Positions 29,373 to 30,415 of a stretch of 30,415 bases of DNA are shown one piece after another (within the stretch, counting starts at the first letter, position 1; each line of letters opens with the position of its first letter). A model generated the notes under the pieces. The model made no database searches. It saw nothing but the letters and a program-made list of their open reading frames with translations, and was not told the DNA's origin. A program made the translations under genes and the position numbers. The stretch comes from Scatosoma sp045577595 (GTDB taxonomy: Bacteria > Bacillota > Clostridia > Christensenellales > Borkfalkiaceae). The stretch is taken from positions 1 through 30,415 of the forward strand of contig JAZNIR010000126.1 in the NCBI GenBank assembly GCA_045577595.1. Reading direction: 5' to 3'.

Positions 29373-30415
29373 ATGTCAGGACTTTTGCTGAAAGGCATCA
29401 ATAAAGTATACCCTTCCGGTGTGCAAGCCGTATTCGATTTCTGTCTCGATATCAGAGATAAGGAATTCATCGTACTCGTAGGCCCTTCCGGTTGCGGTAA
29501 ATCCACAACGCTCCGTATGATTGCAGGTTTGGAAGAAATCTCTTCCGGTGAGCTGTATATCGACGGCAAACTCGTAAACGACGTCGTACCTAAAGACAGA
29601 GATATCGCGATGGTATTCCAAAACTATGCGCTCTATCCTCATATGTCCGTGTACGATAATATGGCGTTCGGTTTGAAACTCCGTAAAGTACCCAAAGAAA
29701 TTATCGACCAAAAGGTTAAAGCGGCTGCTGAAATTCTTGGTATCACCGACTACTTGTCGAGAAAGCCCAAGGCTTTGTCGGGTGGTCAACGTCAACGTGT
29801 TGCGCTTGGCCGTACCATCGTTCGTGAACCCAAGGTATTCTTGCTTGACGAACCTTTGTCCAACCTCGACGCAAAACTTCGTGCTTCGATGAGAACGGAA
29901 ATTTCCAAATTGCATTCCCGTCTTGCGACGACGTTTATCTACGTTACGCACGACCAAGTAGAGGCTATGACGATGGGTACGCGTATCGTCGTTATGAAAG
30001 ACGGCTTTGTACAACAAGTAGATACGCCTCAAAACCTTTACGATTATCCCGTAAACCTTTTCGTTGCAGGCTTTATCGGTACGCCTCAAATGAACTTCTT
30101 CAAGGGCGCTACCCTCGTTTCCGAAGGCAAGAAAGTTTACGTAAGCTTCGTAGGCAACAACAAGATCCTTCTTCCGAAGGGATTCGTTGCAAGAATTAAG
30201 AACTTGGACGAGTATCTTGATACGGGTAAAGAAGTAACGCTCGGCGTTCGTCCCGAAGATATTCACCAAGACCAAATGTTCATTTCCAACTCGCCCGACA
30301 CGGTGGTAAAAGCTCGTATCGAAGTTATCGAAAAGCTCGGTGCGGAAACGCAAATCTATTGCGAACTTGACCACGAGGCAAAGGAAAGCTCGGTTATCGA
30401 CAACTCCACGCAAAT
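29373..30415 (+). CDS. Sugar ABC transporter ATP-binding protein (MsmX/UgpC type), 3' truncated by window
   Basis: ATPase of a carbohydrate import ABC transporter. The first 347 residues are present and the 3' end is cut by the window. Seen are Walker A GPSGCGKST (37-45), Q-loop VFQNYALYPHM, signature LSGGQRQRVALGR, Walker B FLLDEPLSNLDAKLR, the switch His in YVTHDQVEAMT and the start of the C-terminal TOBE/OB regulatory domain (GVRPEDIH). Single ATPases of this type (MsmX) often energise several sugar importers. GGAGG lies 9 nt before the ATG. Its codon choice (many CTT, CGT, GGT, AAG) differs from its neighbours and suggests high expression. No substrate-binding or permease gene is visible. 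Confidence 0.94.
   Translation, partial: MSGLLLKGINKVYPSGVQAVFDFCLDIRDKEFIVLVGPSGCGKSTTLRMIAGLEEISSGELYIDGKLVNDVVPKDRDIAMVFQNYALYPHMSVYDNMAFGLKLRKVPKEIIDQKVKAAAEILGITDYLSRKPKALSGGQRQRVALGRTIVREPKVFLLDEPLSNLDAKLRASMRTEISKLHSRLATTFIYVTHDQVEAMTMGTRIVVMKDGFVQQVDTPQNLYDYPVNLFVAGFIGTPQMNFFKGATLVSEGKKVYVSFVGNNKILLPKGFVARIKNLDEYLDTGKEVTLGVRPEDIHQDQMFISNSPDTVVKARIEVIEKLGAETQIYCELDHEAKESSVIDNSTQ

Noticed and set aside
29376..30413. Long open frame antisense to the sugar ABC transporter ATPase gene
   Set aside because: It mirrors a gene with textbook Walker A, signature and Walker B motifs. The antisense frame has no ribosome site or recognisable domain and arises from codon bias.

Overview
The window looks like chromosomal DNA from an endospore-forming member of the Bacillota, most likely an uncultured Clostridia lineage. 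The evidence is a sporulation gene set (spoVAC-spoVAD-spoVAE, cwlD, yunB, a sigH-type sigma factor), a c-di-AMP receptor (darA), Mini-ribonuclease III, and Gram-positive gene orders such as dnaK-dnaJ, rpsF-ssb-rpsR and mrnC-rlmB-sigH. Vegetative promoters are close to the sigma-A consensus (TTGACA-17-TATAAT), Shine-Dalgarno sites are AGGAG-like, and GTG and TTG starts occur. The genus cannot be named from the sequence alone. No tRNA, rRNA, insertion sequence, prophage or CRISPR array was seen, and no stretch longer than 300 bases lacks a gene.

Layout: 1-1664 holds the end of dnaK and all of dnaJ, closed by a bidirectional terminator. 1681-2798 (minus) is rpsF-ssb-rpsR, with a strong promoter and a hairpin leader that resembles an S6:S18 autoregulatory site. 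2843-6580 (minus) is a phosphoribosyltransferase followed by a 1009-residue membrane-anchored repeat protein of unknown function. 6653-9702 (plus) is recX-birA-nnr, overlapping tail to tail with an unrecognised membrane protein (9617-10384, minus). 10420-12058 is a nadD-yqeK fusion plus rsfS, followed by a small membrane protein (minus) and a divergent protein resembling deoxyribose-phosphate aldolase. 13628-20010 carries cwlD, then mrnC-rlmB-sigH-dnaX-ybaB-recR-gpsA in one direction. 20060-22075 is the spoVA operon, preceded by a sigma-G-like promoter and a 38-codon ORF whose stop overlaps the spoVAC start. 22100-23864 (minus) is murG-yunB. 23981-25243 is a WYL regulator divergent from a 65-codon gene, with a palindrome between them. 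25281-30415 holds tyrS, a membrane protein, a YigZ-family gene, an aldo/keto reductase, darA, and the start of a sugar ABC-transporter ATPase gene cut by the window end.

Most genes serve housekeeping roles: protein folding, translation, replication and recombination, NAD synthesis and repair. A spore-formation and germination set is interleaved: SigH for entry, CwlD for cortex muramic-lactam, SpoVA for dipicolinate uptake and release, YunB, and possibly the MurG variant. The least explained elements are the 1009-residue repeat protein, the coupled 38-codon ORF ahead of spoVAC, the aldolase-like protein that seems to have lost its catalytic lysines, and the membrane protein with a possible nuclease-like core.
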